From the NCBI RefSeq assembly GCF_004193775.1, contig NC_041007.1, positions 27,927,476 to 27,991,475 of the forward strand: DNA of 64,000 nt, given 5' to 3'. The position numbers and the translations under genes are program-made. Below, in pieces: positions 44,724 to 58,065 of the stretch; positions within the stretch are counted from its first letter, which is position 1; every line of letters begins with the position of its first letter. The notes below the pieces were generated by a model. It had not been told where the DNA came from, searched no databases, and worked only from the letters and a program-made list of their open reading frames with translations. The DNA comes from Glycine soja (lineage: Eukaryota > Streptophyta > Magnoliopsida > Fabales > Fabaceae).

Positions 44724-46619
44724 GTTGGTTCCTAAGTTATGGTTCTTTCTTGTTGGGGGTTTGAAAACAAAGGGTAAAAGAAACTATTTTTTGAAAGTAG
44801 CCAAAATAAACACTAAAAGAGGTGTGAAAGATAAGGTAAAAACTAATTGGTAAAAGGTAAGCTATCTAGGCGGTTTGACAATGGAAGGTAAAGGAAATAA
44901 GCTACGAAAGTAAGCAAGAAATGTAAACTAGGCGAATCATAAGAGTGTTTGGATGACCACATTTAAGGTTCCCAACAAAACACTCACAATCATAAGGGAA
45001 AATTGCCTAAAATTATTACGCACAAATGGAAGTAGGGTGACCTATTGGAGACTCCCAACTTACTTCCAATGAAAGGCCTTTTTGTTACCAAATTTGAAAG
45101 CAATGAAAGTAAGTAATTGTCAATTACAAAATTACAAAAAGGTCCTCAATTTTGGTGGTTGTTCTCTCTTTGGTGATTCACTCAATTTGGAGTGCTTCTT
45201 AGTCCAATAGCTCTTAAGGTGGTTTTCTCCTTGCTTCTTGACTCAAAATCTTCAAGGGATGGCACCAATCCTCATTTCCAATTCCCTATGTGGCAACTCA
45301 CAAACAAGGAAATAAAGAGACAAGCAATAACCAAGGACTAAAAAAATGAAATGAAATTTAAACCAATAGAGTTTTAACAAGACAAATTTTCAAGGACTAT
45401 TCAACAATTAAAGCAATGAAAAGGACATAAAAGCAAGCTAGAACTCAAAGAGAAACTTAGAATGGCTCTAGAGCAAAGTAAAAAAAACTATAAAAAAAAA
45501 ACTCAAGAAACCTCTATTTTTGGAACTTGTTTTCACACTAATTTTCAATTGAAATTTCAGAACTAAGATTGGTATAAAATAGGCACCAATTATAGAACAA
45601 ATTTTGAGCCAAAACAACAAGCACACTTTCCTTTCACTTTCTTTTTTCTGGACACTGATTTTTCTGCCAACTTGTGTGATTTTTCTTATTTTTTCCTTTA
45701 ATCCAAATCGCTTGGTTCTTTTTTCATAATTTTTTTCCAGATGTCTAGAAAATTCAGTAAAAATTTAATCTCAAAAAACATAGTGAAAAATTCCTAGTAA
45801 TTTATACAAGTTCATATGTTCAAGCTGCCAGCACCAGCGATTTCAACCTAGAAATCAAGAGTAGTGTTTATGTTGCTTAAGGCTTGGATAGTTACAATAT
45901 GTGTTTGCTTATGCTCAATTATCTTGAATAACACAATTCAAGAGAGATTAAGACTTATTTTGATTCACAAATCCAGCCACAACTCAGCACCACAACTCAA
46001 CTTCATCATAGGCATCATGTAGGAAACTTAGAAAACAAAAAAAAAGAGTTCAACAACAAGAATACTTCTAGGAATTGATTTAGAACATGTTATGAACTAC
46101 ATAACATGCACGAATTAGACTCAAAATTCAAAAGATAGGCTAAGAATGACAAGAATACATGAACAAATGTATCTAGAATTCATTAAACAAAATAAAAATT
46201 CAACACAAACTTAGAACATAATGTGACAATTACTATGACTAAACATGACTCTAAGACAACATGGATTAAGTGATTTACACTTAGATTTTTGTGTTTTTTT
46301 TCTAATCAATATTTTGGAATAAAATTTAGATCTAAAGGTTCAGCACAAGAATATTATGAATGAAAAATTATAGAACCTAAAATCAACACAAAAACATGAT
46401 TCAAGAGTAGATCTACAAAATTTGAACCATAGAAATGCAAGAACAAGTGTAGATCTAAGATTTAATCGGTTTATTTTTTTTTTAATCTACTCTAAACAGC
46501 ACCAAACCACAAGGCAATGGAGGATATACATGGAGAATAAGATGAAGAACAAGGAATTAAAGAGAATTCATCGAACAAAAAGATAGAGGAAGCAAAAGAA
46601 CATCACCTAGATGAAGATA
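44724..46619 (-). other. 5' untranslated leader of D3
   Basis: About 1.9 kb between PBS and gag with no supported ORF and many poly-A or poly-T runs. Long leaders occur in plant gypsy elements. Confidence 0.55.
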
Positions 46620-46631
46620 CTCTTGATACCA
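46620..46631 (-). other. primer binding site of D3
   Basis: The complement reads TGGTATCAAGAG, close to the TGGTATCAGAGC site complementary to initiator tRNA-Met, two bases inside the right LTR. Confidence 0.8.
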
Positions 46632-46633
46632 CA

Positions 46634-46938
46634 TGATGTAAGCTCCATTGGAGCTTATAGGACTAGGATCTTCTTCATCAATGGATTCCTTTGCTTCTTG
46701 GAAGATGAATGGCAGCGGAATGGAGAAAGAAGAGAGAAAGGAGACGCCACTTCAAGGAGAAGATGAGTCTAGAAGAAGCTCACCACCATAGGAGGCCATG
46801 GATAAGAGCTTGGAGGAAGAAGGAGATGAATGAAGGGAGAGGAAGATAAGAGCACAAAATTTTGTACTCTAAAAGAGCTCTGAAATCTGAAATTTAATAT
46901 TCAAATGATCAAAGTTCAAAAAAATGCACACACATGAC
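46634..46938 (-). repeat. 5' LTR of D3, outer break at 46938
   Basis: It matches 42087-42391 and is split at 'catgac' by the element beginning at 46939. The remainder is at 62148-62802. Confidence 0.9.
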
Positions 46939-48066
46939 TGATCGAGGCCGTACCCGAATCAAATAAACATAAAAAATGCAGTATCTTGGAAGTGATCCTA
47001 GGTCGTCTCCCAACGAGCACTGGTCAACCAAACGTTCATAACAGATAGTAATAAAACAGTAACGAATTGGGGGGGGGGGGGCTTGTTTGTTTTTGTAAAT
47101 TAAACAACGAGCAAATTTTAATTAGAAAATATCATAATTAAAAACACGTTGTTTCCCCTTGATTCACAAGCAAGTCTCTTATCCTAGGTTACGAGAATTT
47201 ATCCTTTATCAGTTCAACCACTTAATCCAACCCTAAATTAAATTACTAAGCGAAATTTAACATAAGGCTGTCATTATGTGATTAAGCAACACATACACCA
47301 ATTAATCATGAACGTAACTAATCATTAAGCAAGAATGTAAATTAAGCGCAGAGACAATTAATCAAGCACTAAGCATGCATGGATTAATAGCAACAAATAC
47401 AGAGTAATTGGTGAAGAGGAAAAACTAATCATAATTCAATAGTAATAATAAAACCTCAAAGAGAGTTGTGCTTGATCCTCAAGAGAAAACAACGCTGGAG
47501 ACTTAGCCTTCCATTAATCAATAGAAAATGAAATTGCAGATTGAAGCAGAAAACGAAATTTTATTGCTACGTGAATAGTAAAAACTGGAATTGCAAAACC
47601 TAAAATTATTCTTTCTCCCCAAAATGAAAAGATTTCTTAAAACTAAAACCTTAGTGCTGTTATATAGGTTCTCAGCCCCAAAGCTTACAAATCTATTTTA
47701 AGTCCAAGCCTATAAATAAAATAAAATATGGGCAAGATAAGATAAGATTTGATAAAATAAAATTTAGATGAAATAAAATCTAGATAAAATAATATAAGAT
47801 AAAATCTAGATGAAATAATATCTAGATGAGATACAATCTGGATAAGATAAGATTTGATAAAATTGTCTTCTCTCTTCAAGTCCAAGCCCAATTCTGAATT
47901 CAAGCCCAATTGCTTACAATTCTCCTGAAATTAAATCAAAAACACAAAATTAGTCCAGTAGGCCCAAATGATAAAACTGTATAATTAATTTGACAATTAA
48001 GGCTAATCAGTAATTAAAATGGTGACAAAAAAGGGTTAAGAAATAGAAGAGAATGATGACACATCA
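46939..48066 (-). repeat. 3' LTR of the Diaspora-like element (family H3)
   Basis: 1128 bp, TGATCGAGG...GACACATCA, with a poly-G tract of thirteen. The adjoining PPT complement TGTGAGGGGATT proves that family H is this element's LTR. Confidence 0.88.
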
Positions 48067-49607
48067 AATCCCCTCACACATAGCCTTTTGCACTCCTGGG
48101 CAAAATCAAAAAGCAAAGCATGGAACAAATCCGAAGACATTAAAGAGAAACAAACAAACACACAAAAACAATTACATATTTCTCAATGAATTTCAAGGAA
48201 TGAAAAGAATGGGTAACATCCAACACGTAAAGAGTTAAAGAATCAAGGCCATCATGAAAATCATCCAAGCATCTCAAACATGGCAATATAGTCAATCAGC
48301 TTAAGAATGAAAAGTGATAAAGCCTCACAAGATATGCACTCTATCTCTCAAGTGTCTAGGCTACTATTTACTCTCAGAGCACCCATGAAAACAAACACCA
48401 CATAGACTTGGCAAGACTCTAAAATTGACAACCACATCACAAACATATGCACGTGAGGATCAGAAGGTCTTTTTAAGGTTGTAATGGGGCCAAGGACAAA
48501 GTAGAGGAAAGTATGGGATAGTGGCTAAAACCCAAAGGAATAGAGGAGCAATGGGGAATAAGTGGGAAGTAAGAAAAAATAGTAAACCCCAAAACCAAAA
48601 TTACAAATTAAGCTTTAAAAAGTAAACCCAAAACAAAATCAACCAAGTCCTCAAACCAATCCAAGTCTTCAAACCAAGACCTCATTTATTCAACTTCATT
48701 CTTTTTCTTTTTTTTTCGTTTTTTTTGCATTTTTTTCTCTTTTTTTTTGAACGTGAAAAATAGCAATTGAAAGTATTTGAAAAATAAAGCAATAATTAGG
48801 CAATATATGTATATACATCAAGCATGACCAAAATACATCATCAAGCATGACCAACAAAACCATATCATCCAATGAAACATACCCCCCCCCCCCCTTCACA
48901 CTTATTCCCAAAACAATTCCAAAGCTCCAAAATTCCTTAAGGGTAGGGTGAAATCATGGTTTTTCACTTAAGGCTTGTAATGAGCTTCAAAACAAAGAAA
49001 GGGGAACATAGGCTCAAAAGGGCTATCAAAGGAATTAATTCAAGGTAGGTTCATTTGGCTAGAGGCTTATAAGAACAAAATGCCTAAATCATCTCCCAAC
49101 ATGCATGTGAAGCAAGAAGTATCAACAAGAGTCAAGCCAAGGCTATTGTGCAAGCAATCAATGGGGCAAAACACATCAAATAAAATAGATGATGATGGCT
49201 CAAATTCTCACCAAGGGTAAATCTATCACTTTCAATTCGAACTTTCACAACTAACTTGACATGTAGAGAAAAACAAGGGTTTCAATTCACAAAATGCCAA
49301 GAAACTCCTATTTCAAAAACAATTACCCATTACCTGTACATAACCCAAAATTCAAAGAAAAACATGGAATGTTGTACACAAAACATAAAACCAAAATAAC
49401 AAAATTAACCTAGAAAAAACCTAATAAAATTAAACTAGAATACCCAAAAAAAAAATTAAAGAACAATCTCCTCCCCCCCTCACACTTAAACAACACATTG
49501 TCCTAAATGTAGCACAATCATAAGATCAAGAACAATCAAAATAATCAATAAATTTGGACAAGTGCAATAAAAGTAAAGAAGGAGACAGAAAAAGAAAACT
49601 CCTTAAG
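48067..49607 (-). other. 3' non-coding region of the Diaspora-like element
   Basis: No ORF is recognised. It contains a run of fourteen C near 48882 and generic AT-rich sequence. In Athila elements an env-like ORF would lie here; I find none. Confidence 0.6.
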
Positions 49608-50847
49608 TCATAGCGGAAGAGAAGTAGGGTGAAGTAAGGAGGTCTCCTCCACCACTACATCCACTAAGGAGGGATTTGTGAGGAATGGTTTCAGCCGGTG
49701 TCCATTGACCTAGAAGCTCTTATCTGTGGACTCACTTTTGATCTCAATTGTACCATAAGGAAAAACATTAGTCACCACAAAAGGACCAATCCACTTTGAC
49801 CTCAACTTACCACTCATGAGTCCGAGCCTAGAGTTATACAATAAAACTTTCTATCCAACCATGAAGTCCTTCTTAGCTATCAGGCTTTCATGGAACTTCT
49901 TGGTCTTCTCCTTGTAGAATTTGGAATTCTCATAGTCTTCTAAACGGATCTCATCTAGCTCTCTTAGTTGCAACTTCCTTTCCTCTCCAACCTGATCAAT
50001 AGAGAAGTTATAGGTCTTTACAGCCCAGTAGCCTTTGTGCTCTATCTCTACAGGAAGATGACATGCCTTGCCAAAGACAACCCTATAAGGGACATTCCTA
50101 TGGGTGCTTTGTAGGCAGTCCTATGCGCCCAAAGAGCATCATCTAGCCTAGTGCTCCAATCCTTTCTGTTCGACTGCACAATCTTCTCCAAGATCCTTTT
50201 TATCTCCCTATTTGAAATCTCAACCTGCCCATTAGTTTGGGGGTGGTAAGGTGTGGAAATTATGTGCACGAACCTATACTTTTTGAGCAAGGCATACATG
50301 GATCTGTTACAAAAATGGGTGCCTTGATCACTAATGATGGCTCTAGGGACTCCAAACATACAAAACAGATTAGATCTAACAAAATCTACAACAACCTTAG
50401 CATTGTTAGTTCTAGTGGGTTTGGCTTCCACCCATTTTGAAACATAATCAACAACAAGGAGAATATAAACAAAACCAAAAGAGACAGGGAAAGGCCCCAT
50501 AAAATCTATACCCCAGACATCAAACACCTCACAGAATAACATGAGTTGTAGAGGCATTTGTTGTCTCCATGAAAGTTAGCTGCCTGCTCTCTGACATGGT
50601 TCACAAGTGTTACAGATTCTCCACGCATCATTGAAGATGGTGGGCCAATAGAAACTGTAATCAAGCACCTTGCGAGCTGTCCTCTATATGCCAAGATGGC
50701 CACCTGGTGTGGAAGAATGATAGAATTGCAGGATTGAGTCAATCTCATGGTCTGGAATGCATCTCCTAATAACCTGGTCACTGCACAACTTCCACAAATA
50801 GGGGTCATCCCAAATATATTGTTTAGCATCGCTCTTAATTTTATCAT
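49608..50847 (-). pseudogene. integrase of the Diaspora-like element (H2C2, core, C-terminal part)
   Basis: The zinc region has FYHSSTPGGHLGI and CNTCEPCQRAG. The core has the catalytic DDE triad visible as [20 protein letters not shown] and [17 protein letters not shown]. After a frameshift near 50090 the C-terminal part follows (SRLGLMSGKLRSKWIGPF, HRLKPFL) and ends at TGA 49608-49610. It would insert element cDNA into the genome. A stop near 50735 and at 50580 and the frameshift break it. Confidence 0.88.
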
Positions 50848-51015
50848 TTTGAGCTTTAGATGCTAAGGGAGGAAAAATAGAAGAAACCAAATAATTCACA
50901 ATATTAGCAAACCAGGGAGTGGGGAAGGAATCAGAAATACTATACAGAATGTACAAATGGTCATCCGGAAAATCATCCCAAATGGGTGTGTCCTCAGACA
51001 CACGCTCAATCCTAC

Positions 51016-52480
51016 TCAGATGGTCAGCCACGAGGTTCTGTGCATCCACCTGATCAATCTAGGCTTTGATTCAGCCTTCTTCAATAGGTACTTTAGAGCT
51101 GCATGGTCAGTATAAACAATAACACGAGTACCAAGCAAATATGAATGAAATTTTTCAAGAGCAAACACTATCGCTAATAGCTCCTTCTCTGTGGTAGGGT
51201 AATTATCTTGAGCAGCATCCAAAGTTCTGGAAGCATAGTAGATCACCCGAGGCAGCATATCAATCTTTTGAGCAAGGAAATCCCCCAATGCGTAATTGGA
51301 TGCATCGCACATTAGCTCAAATGGGGCTGTCCAATCAGGTGCTTGAATGATAGGGGTGGTAGTCACCGCACGCTTGAGGAAATCAAAAGCCTCTTTGCAT
51401 TGGTCATCAAAATCAAACTCCACCTCCTTTAGCAGTAGATTGGATAATGGAAGGGCCACTTTGCTAAAATCCTTGATAAAGCGCCTATAAAACCCTGCAT
51501 GACCAAGAAAAAGAACGAACCTCTCGCACGCAAGAGGGGTTAGGAAATTGTGAAATAACATCTATTTTTGCAGGGTCTACCTCTATGCCCTTACTGGAAA
51601 TGATATGCCCTAAAACTATACCTTGTTCTACCATGAAGTGACATTTTTAAAAATTCAGCACAAGGTTAGTTTCAATGCATCTATTAAGAACTTTATCCAG
51701 ACTATCCAAACATGCATCAAAAGAGGATCCATAAACAGTAAAATGATCCATAAACACCTCTATGCAACTCTCTAAAAAATCATTGAAAATGCTAAGCATA
51801 CACTGCTGGAAGGTACCAGGGGCGTTGGATAGGCCAAAGGGCATCCTCCTATAGGCAAAAGTACCAAAGGGACAGGTGAATGAGGTCTTTTCTTGATCCT
51901 CAAGAGCAATATGAATTTGTAAATAACCAGAAAAACCATCAAGAAAGCAGTAATGAGACTTACCTGCCAAGCGCTCAAGCATTTGATCAATGAAAGGCAG
52001 GGGAAAATGATCTTTTTTGGTTACCTAGTTCAGCCTCCTATAATCAATGTAGACTCGCCAGCTGTTCTGCACTCTTGTGGGGATAAGCTCATCCTTTTCA
52101 TTCTTGATCACTGTGAGGCCTGTCTTCTTAGGAACCACTTCGACTAGACTCACCCACTGGCTGTCAGAAATGGGGTAGATGATTCCAGCTTGTAAGAGCT
52201 TGGTCACTTCCTTTTTCACCACATCTAGAATGATGGGGTTGAGTTGCCACTGTGGCTGCCTCATTGACTTAGCTACATCCTCTAAAAGTATCCTATGCAT
52301 GCAGGTAGATGGGCTAATACTAGGAATGTCTGCTAAAGTCCATCCAATGGCTTTCTTGTGCTTCTTGAGAACTAGCAACAACTTCTCCTCTTGCTCAGCA
52401 GCAAGGGAGGCAGAGATGATCACTGGAAATTTTTCCTTGTCCTCCAAGTAAGCATATTTGAGGGTTGCTAGTAAGGGCTT
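51016..52480 (-). pseudogene. reverse transcriptase and RNase H of the Diaspora-like element
   Basis: The order is GWTLADIPSISPSTCMHRIL, the RT entry block SWRVYIDYRRLN, a stop at 52025, HFPLPFIDQMLERLAG, DGFSGYLQIHIALEDQEKT, RRMPFGLSNAPGTFQQCM and VFMDHFTVYG. The catalytic pair reads MDH instead of MDD (His codon at 51743-51745). Then come the connection [17 protein letters not shown] and RNase H ([51 protein letters not shown]). Several stops interrupt the frame. Confidence 0.9.
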
Positions 52481-53003
52481 CAACTCTGGTGTGGGTGGTG
52501 GCTGAATAGTGGGAGGAACCAGGGTAGGAGAAGAAGAAGGTTCCTCAGCCTGTACCTCATAAAGCAAGTCAGAAGTATATGTACTTCCTGCAACATGGTT
52601 AGTGCATTCTGACTCTAAAAAATCAACATCAAGAGTTACAACACCAAACTCAAATTCAAATTCACTTAGCATAAAAATCAGATACAGGATCAAATTCAAA
52701 CTCAAATTCAGATTCAGTGCATAAGGAATGACACGTATGCAAATCAGATAAAAATGGATGTTTCCTACCATGAAGGACAAAATCAAAATCAAATATATAA
52801 TCATCAACAATCTGATCAATTATCTCAACACGAAAAACATAATGATCCTCAAATGGATGTTTCATGGCATCAAGAATGTTAAAATGAACAACAATATCAC
52901 CAAATTCCATAAACAATGTGCCAGCATAAACATCTATCTTGGTTCAGGCTATTTTCATAAATGGCCTACCTAAAATAATTGGAACTGAACCATGGGAAAA
53001 TCC

Positions 53004-53483
53004 CTATTCCATATTAAGAACATAAAAATCAACAGGAAAAATAAGTTCACCGACCCAAACCAGCACATCCTCTATGAAACCTGCGGGGTAAGCAACACTC
53101 CTATTTGCCAAATGAATCACCACATATGTAGATTGCAAAGGTCCAAGAGATAAAGAATTGAAAATGGACAGATGCATGACACTAACTGATACTCCTAGAT
53201 CTAACATGGCATTCTCAAATTTACTGTTCCCAATAATGCAAGGTATACAGAAAGTACCTGGGTCCTTACATTTCTCAGGAATGTGAGGAATAGATTTACC
53301 TATCAATGCTGACACATTTCTGCCCATGCTAATCCTTTCATTGCCTTTGAGCTTCCTTTTGTGGGTGCACAACTCCTTTAGAAACTTGGCATATCTTGGA
53401 ATCTGCTTGATGGCATCTAGCAGAGGTAAGTTCACCTCTACTTTCCTGAAGGTCTCTAAGATATCCTTTTCCGCTTCTTCCAT
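53004..53483 (-). pseudogene. protease region of the Diaspora-like element
   Basis: One 159-codon frame: AIKQIPRYAKFLKELCTHKR, SIPHIPEKCKDPGTFCIPC, active site AMLDLGVSVSVM, where the family has DLGAS, and GFIEDVLVWVGELIFPVDFY. The catalytic Asp is kept but the Ala is Val. Confidence 0.82.
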
Positions 53484-53579
53484 TTTTTTGTTTGGAATTG
53501 CTCTAGGTGGGAATGGAAGAGGGATAGGAGGCTAAGGTAAATTAGAATTACTAGAAGAAGGTCCACCTGCATGAAAATT

Positions 53580-54201
53580 TTAGTTAGGAAGCTTTCTCCT
53601 TTGTGCAACTATCTCTTCCTCTTTTTCAGGTGTAGAATAAAGCTTGACAGGTTCAGGTGCAGGTGCTGCTACTGGTGGAGGCACTTGAATTTGCTTGCCA
53701 GATCTCAAGGTGATGACACTCACATTTTTCGGATTCTGCACAGTTTGTGAAGGCAATTTGTCAGAATTTTGGGACTGAGCTTGGTTCATTTGAGTAGCCA
53801 TTTGCCCCATCTGATTTGTCAGACTCTAAATGGAGGCTCTTGTCTCTTGCTGAAATTGCATATTCTGGATGGTCATTTGCCTCACTAACTCTTCTAAGGA
53901 AGTTTGAGGAGGAGCCTTAGTTGCTTGTTGTCTTTGTTGTGACTACTGTTGTTGCTGCTGCTGTATTGGAGGAGGAACATACGGCTTGCTTGGACCAGCA
54001 GCATTCTGGAAAGGAGGGACAGACTATTGTTGTTGTGGAGGACTTGTCCATCTCATATTTGGATGATTCCTCCAACCTAGATTGTATCTATTGCTCGAAA
54101 GGTCATAATTATTCTGTTGTTGTTGGTTTTACTACTGAGGAGGTCTATTATAAATGTTTGCAGCATAAGCTTCAGGTTGCTCATTGACTCCGGATTGCTG
54201 T
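53580..54201 (-). pseudogene. gag C-terminal part of the Diaspora-like element
   Basis: The minus frame has QQETRASIQSLTNQMGQMAT and NPKNVSVITLRSGKQIQVPP, typical of Athila Gag ends, with Gln-rich stretches further right and several stops. It is cut at 54201 by the LTR of chromovirus G. Confidence 0.8.
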
Positions 54202-54638
54202 TGTGGCGTCCCTAAATTAATGACTGGTTTAATAGTAATAAATAAAATAGCAGAAACCATGGAAAATTTTTTTTGCACTGTTATTTATTTCACGATAATT
54301 AATTTCAAAAGGAAAATTATCACTACAGAGTCCTGAGTGGCCAGTTCACAACTCTATTCGGATTCATTTCTTTCTGATCACTCATAACCTCCAAACTATT
54401 TTTCTTTTTCTAAAAAAGATACCAGCCATCATTTTAGGTTGTCACGTGAGAAATAATAAGGTGTGTTCGGTAAACTCTTTTCAAATAAAGTTCATTAACA
54501 TTCTTTTTCAAATAACAAGATAAAACATAATTGTTTTCATCATCGAAAACTGTCCAAAACATAGGAGTTTGAAAAATAGTATAGTGACATCCAGAGCAAA
54601 GGTAATAACTGTGGTGGCTTCAACCACAATATATACAA

Positions 54639-54686
54639 CAACAACAACGCCTTATCCCACTAGGTGGGGTCGGTTACATGGATCAA
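54639..54686 (-). mobile_element. 5'-truncated AU-type SINE with 21-bp target duplication
   Basis: On the minus strand the 48-bp insert ends in a GTTGTTGTTG tail and contains CCCACCTAGTGGGATAAGGC, the 3' core of plant AU SINEs. It is flanked by 54618-54638 and 54687-54707, 21-bp direct repeats with one mismatch, as made by target-primed reverse transcription. It is inserted in the LTR of G. Confidence 0.65.
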
Positions 54687-55386
54687 CTTCAGCCACAATA
54701 TATACAATCATCAAAATTTCTATACAAGAGGTCTACCTACCCAAAAATCAAAAGAGTAAACCTAGCAGCCTGAACTAGATACACCCACCCACAAAAGTAT
54801 ATACGCTTAATCTAAGGAGCCGTCTACTGTGATGAAGAGTCGTCGCTATTCGCCATCCCTCCAGGACCACTCTCCTCTGTAGAGTCTACCTCATGTGCTG
54901 GCATAATATCCTCTGGAGAATCAACATCAGGAAGTGGGTCCTCATCATCCTCTGGTAAGTCAGGGGCATCCATAGCAGGTTCAGGAGATAACTCCTCTAG
55001 GTCCCCTTTAGGATCCTCTTCGGAGGATGACACCTCTATCAATTTAACGGGCTCAACTAGTCAATATGGGGTAGGCGTAGGTAGTATCCACTCCACAGAC
55101 TCCTGAAGTGTGTGTGCGGGTTGCTCCGGATGTACAAGCGATGTAGCAGTGAGTCAAACTGTGCCGCGGAATCGGCACCTCTCGTTGCCCTCGAGGGTCT
55201 CCCAAACACCCTCTAAGCACTCCATCACGACGCGATCATGGATCAGTTGCGCTGCCATCGCGATCTACAAGAGAGAAAAGAAAGGGGTAGACTCTTTCAC
55301 AAGAAATCTAACTACACAGGCAAACAATACAATGCGACCTATGACTGCTGCGTACAATCAAAATGTCTTTTTCAAGAGATTTACTC

Positions 55387-55565
55387 TCTGGTAATCGATT
55401 ACCAGAGTATGTAATCGATTACCAGTGGCCAAAAATGATTTACAACAGCCATTATAAATTGGAATTTAAATTTTACACTGTGTAATCGATTACCAGCAGT
55501 TACTGAACGTTTTGATTCAAATTTTAAAACCTGTAATTGATTACACAAGTCTTGTAATCGATTAC
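55387..55565. repeat. GTAATCGATTAC palindromes inside the chromovirus LTR
   Basis: Four perfect or near-perfect copies at about 55392, 55411, 55481 and 55556, with one diverged copy near 55533. Confidence 0.9.
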
Positions 55566-57944
55566 CAGAGGGAATTTTTCAGATAATTATTTCCAAGATA
55601 GTTAGCTGGCCAGCTGCCACGCAAGACTCCCTGCCTCGTGGACTTTTGCTCCTTTATTGGTTGACTGTCAGGAGCTCGCCTGCTGAGGTACATCACAGGT
55701 TCTCACTGGCTGACTATGCCCGGGTAGGATCGGGATTGGTCAAGCTTGGTTTTGGGCAATAACACCCCACCTGACGTCCCCAAGGTCTCCTGACCCCCGC
55801 GACATATCCTCAGGTACCACTCTGTAGTCAACTAATAAAAGTTGGAAGACTGACTCTTCCACACTTTCTCACACAGGGTTTATTGGATTATGGGGCACCC
55901 ATCATATGTGGTACTAGGTGGTGGTCGGGTGATGGCGCAAAGCAAATATTCCATTTCCACAAGCCCAGGCATAAGCACACCATCCCCAGTTGCCCACCTT
56001 TAACTTGAGCTCATGTACGCGTATGTAGTTCTTCTCCTCGTTCCTCTCAGCACCGGGTTCCCATCAATCCCTCCAAGCCTTAACATTGTCAACCACCGCA
56101 ATGCATCATCTCTTATAGTTGTAGTCTCCTCCAGTTTCTCTCTCGGATTACTCTCATCCTCACCGTCAATCAATTCAATACACACATCCACAAGACTTAA
56201 TAGTGTCCTTGGGAACCAATACAATTCAATTTGAAATGAAACTACCATGAAAAAAAACCAGATTGGAATCAGAAATTTTTACACAGGATTCACTCAAATT
56301 TCAATGGGTTTTTGCTACAAACATACTTCAGTAAAGTCCCCATCTCCGATTCGTTAACCGTTGGATCGCCTTGAAATTTTAAGTGAAGGTTCCTAATACC
56401 GAAATCGATGTTTTGACCGTTGGAATCTTCTAAATAATGTCTACAAAGCGAGATATAAATTTTTTACCGCGACAGTGAAAACTGGTACGACACAATCGAA
56501 TTTTCTGCATAATTTGACAACTTTTCGGCATAATTTTGCAGATTTTTAAAATCTAACTTATATACATCCAATTCCACTCAAAGTTGATCCTACAAGTCCT
56601 AAACCATATATAAATAATGTTCAAACTAATTACAAACCTCAAATAAAGGTAAATCAAAATATAGGTATCCAAAACCAACAAAATTTAATGAGTTTTCAAG
56701 GTTTGAAAGGTGAAAATTAGCATTGGGTGATTTTGGGGTAAACTCTCATCTTCATCAAGTCTATAACATTGAATTAGACTTGCTCAAACTGATTTTAGAG
56801 TAAAATCTCCACCTATTCAAAATTGGACCTCTCAACACTCAATTTACACTATAAATGACTCTCTTTTCACATTTGCTACTAATTTTTCTCATTTGCTCTC
56901 ACTAAGCTTCCCTACAAGTCCTAATTGACATTCTAAACTAGAATCAACTCACTTCAAACTCAGATTTCCACTAACACCAAATTTGGCCTTCTTAACCTCA
57001 AAATCTCACACTTTTCCACCTACAACACTACCTTCCTCACATTTAACTCTAAGCTAACTCTACCAATCTTCTCTACCAGTTTACTAACTGCATTTTAAGC
57101 ATACATATACATCAAAACATCATTATTTAACCATCAATCAACATGGGCAGTTTTGCTTAAATTAAACATATCAAGTTTTAGCATGATTTACAACAATTTC
57201 CTTCACAAACAACTACCTAAATGTAATAACCTAGTAGAACTACCCATTATAGCTCCCAAGAACCCAACACCCTCAGATTTCAAGTGAGGAGAAGTCCACC
57301 CTTACTTGGAATTGAAGGTCCCTTGATGTAGAGGTAGGTTCCTAGGCTCCAAAAATAGCTTTAGCTTGAAATTTTGTGTGGAATTGAAGAAGAATTTGAA
57401 GCTTGAAGAAGGCTAACAATGGTGATGGAGGAGCAAGAAGAAAACGTAGGGGAAGAAGGAGAAGAGGCTGGAAATTTATGGAGGAAAGAGAGAGAGGGTC
57501 TTGCTTTTAACATTTTTTTCTTTTTCTTTTTCTTTTCCTTTTTAATTGCATTCCCACATGCAATTTTGTGATTGGAGCAAAAACGGGCCACCTTTAATTT
57601 GATTTTGACCAGGTGCTCAGCCATAAGAGAAGAAAAATCTGGACCTTTTTGGATGTTGAAATCTTGCCTCGATTTGCATGCCATCTCCCCGGTTCCAGTT
57701 CTTCGCGTTTCTCTGCACCCGTCGGGGCCCGTTTTCAAAGGTAGACAATATTTATATCAAAACGCTCAGAATGAGGCCCTGAGCATGGTTCAGAGGTTGG
57801 TTTTGTTTAATTATTAGTTGCATGCAAAACGATAATTTTTAGACTAATTAATTGTGAATTAATCCATAACCGTCCAGTTACATGTTACTCTTCGTTAATT
57901 AGTCTAACCCGCGTATTTTCCCCCAATGTACATATTTCTACCAA

Positions 57945-57948
<4 letters not shown>

Positions 57949-57980
<32 letters not shown>
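57949..57980. repeat. (TA)n microsatellite
   Basis: About sixteen TA units within the LTR of G. Confidence 0.9.
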
Positions 57981-57985
<5 letters not shown>

Positions 57986-58065
57986 TACACTAAATAATAT
58001 ATTTTATTAATTATTTAAATGTAATATTTACAAAAATTCCGGGTAGAAATTCCAGGATGTCACAA

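Larger units (their letters stand above)
46939..54201 (-). mobile_element. Diaspora-like (Athila-lineage) gypsy element, 3' two thirds
   Basis: Minus-oriented. 3' LTR (46939-48066), PPT (complement TGAGGGGATT just inside), 1.5 kb of 3' non-coding DNA, integrase, RNase H, RT, protease and gag up to 54201, where chromovirus G is inserted. No env-position ORF is present, as described for soybean Diaspora. The 5' gag, PBS and a proper 5' LTR are missing; the right flank of the nest instead shows an inverted partial LTR. ATGAC occurs at 46934-46938 and at 62143-62147. Confidence 0.85.
54202..58064 (-). repeat. 3' LTR of chromovirus G, 3.86 kb
   Basis: On the minus strand it starts TGTGACATCCTGGAATTTC at 58064 and ends GACGCCACA at 54202. 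It includes a (TA)n tract (57949-57980), GTAATCGATTAC palindromes (55387-55565) and a SINE piece (54639-54686). Such length is known for Tekay-type LTRs. Its ORFs are not convincing genes. The left end was set where Diaspora gag stops. Confidence 0.75.

Noticed and set aside
54824..55042. Acidic minus-strand frame (72 codons) in the chromovirus LTR
   Set aside because: It sits in a long LTR and has no recognisable domain. Some Tekay-type LTRs show such open stretches, so I do not call it a gene.
57361..57738. 125-codon minus-strand frame in the LTR of G
   Set aside because: It includes a Lys homopolymer from a T-rich tract and no conserved motif.
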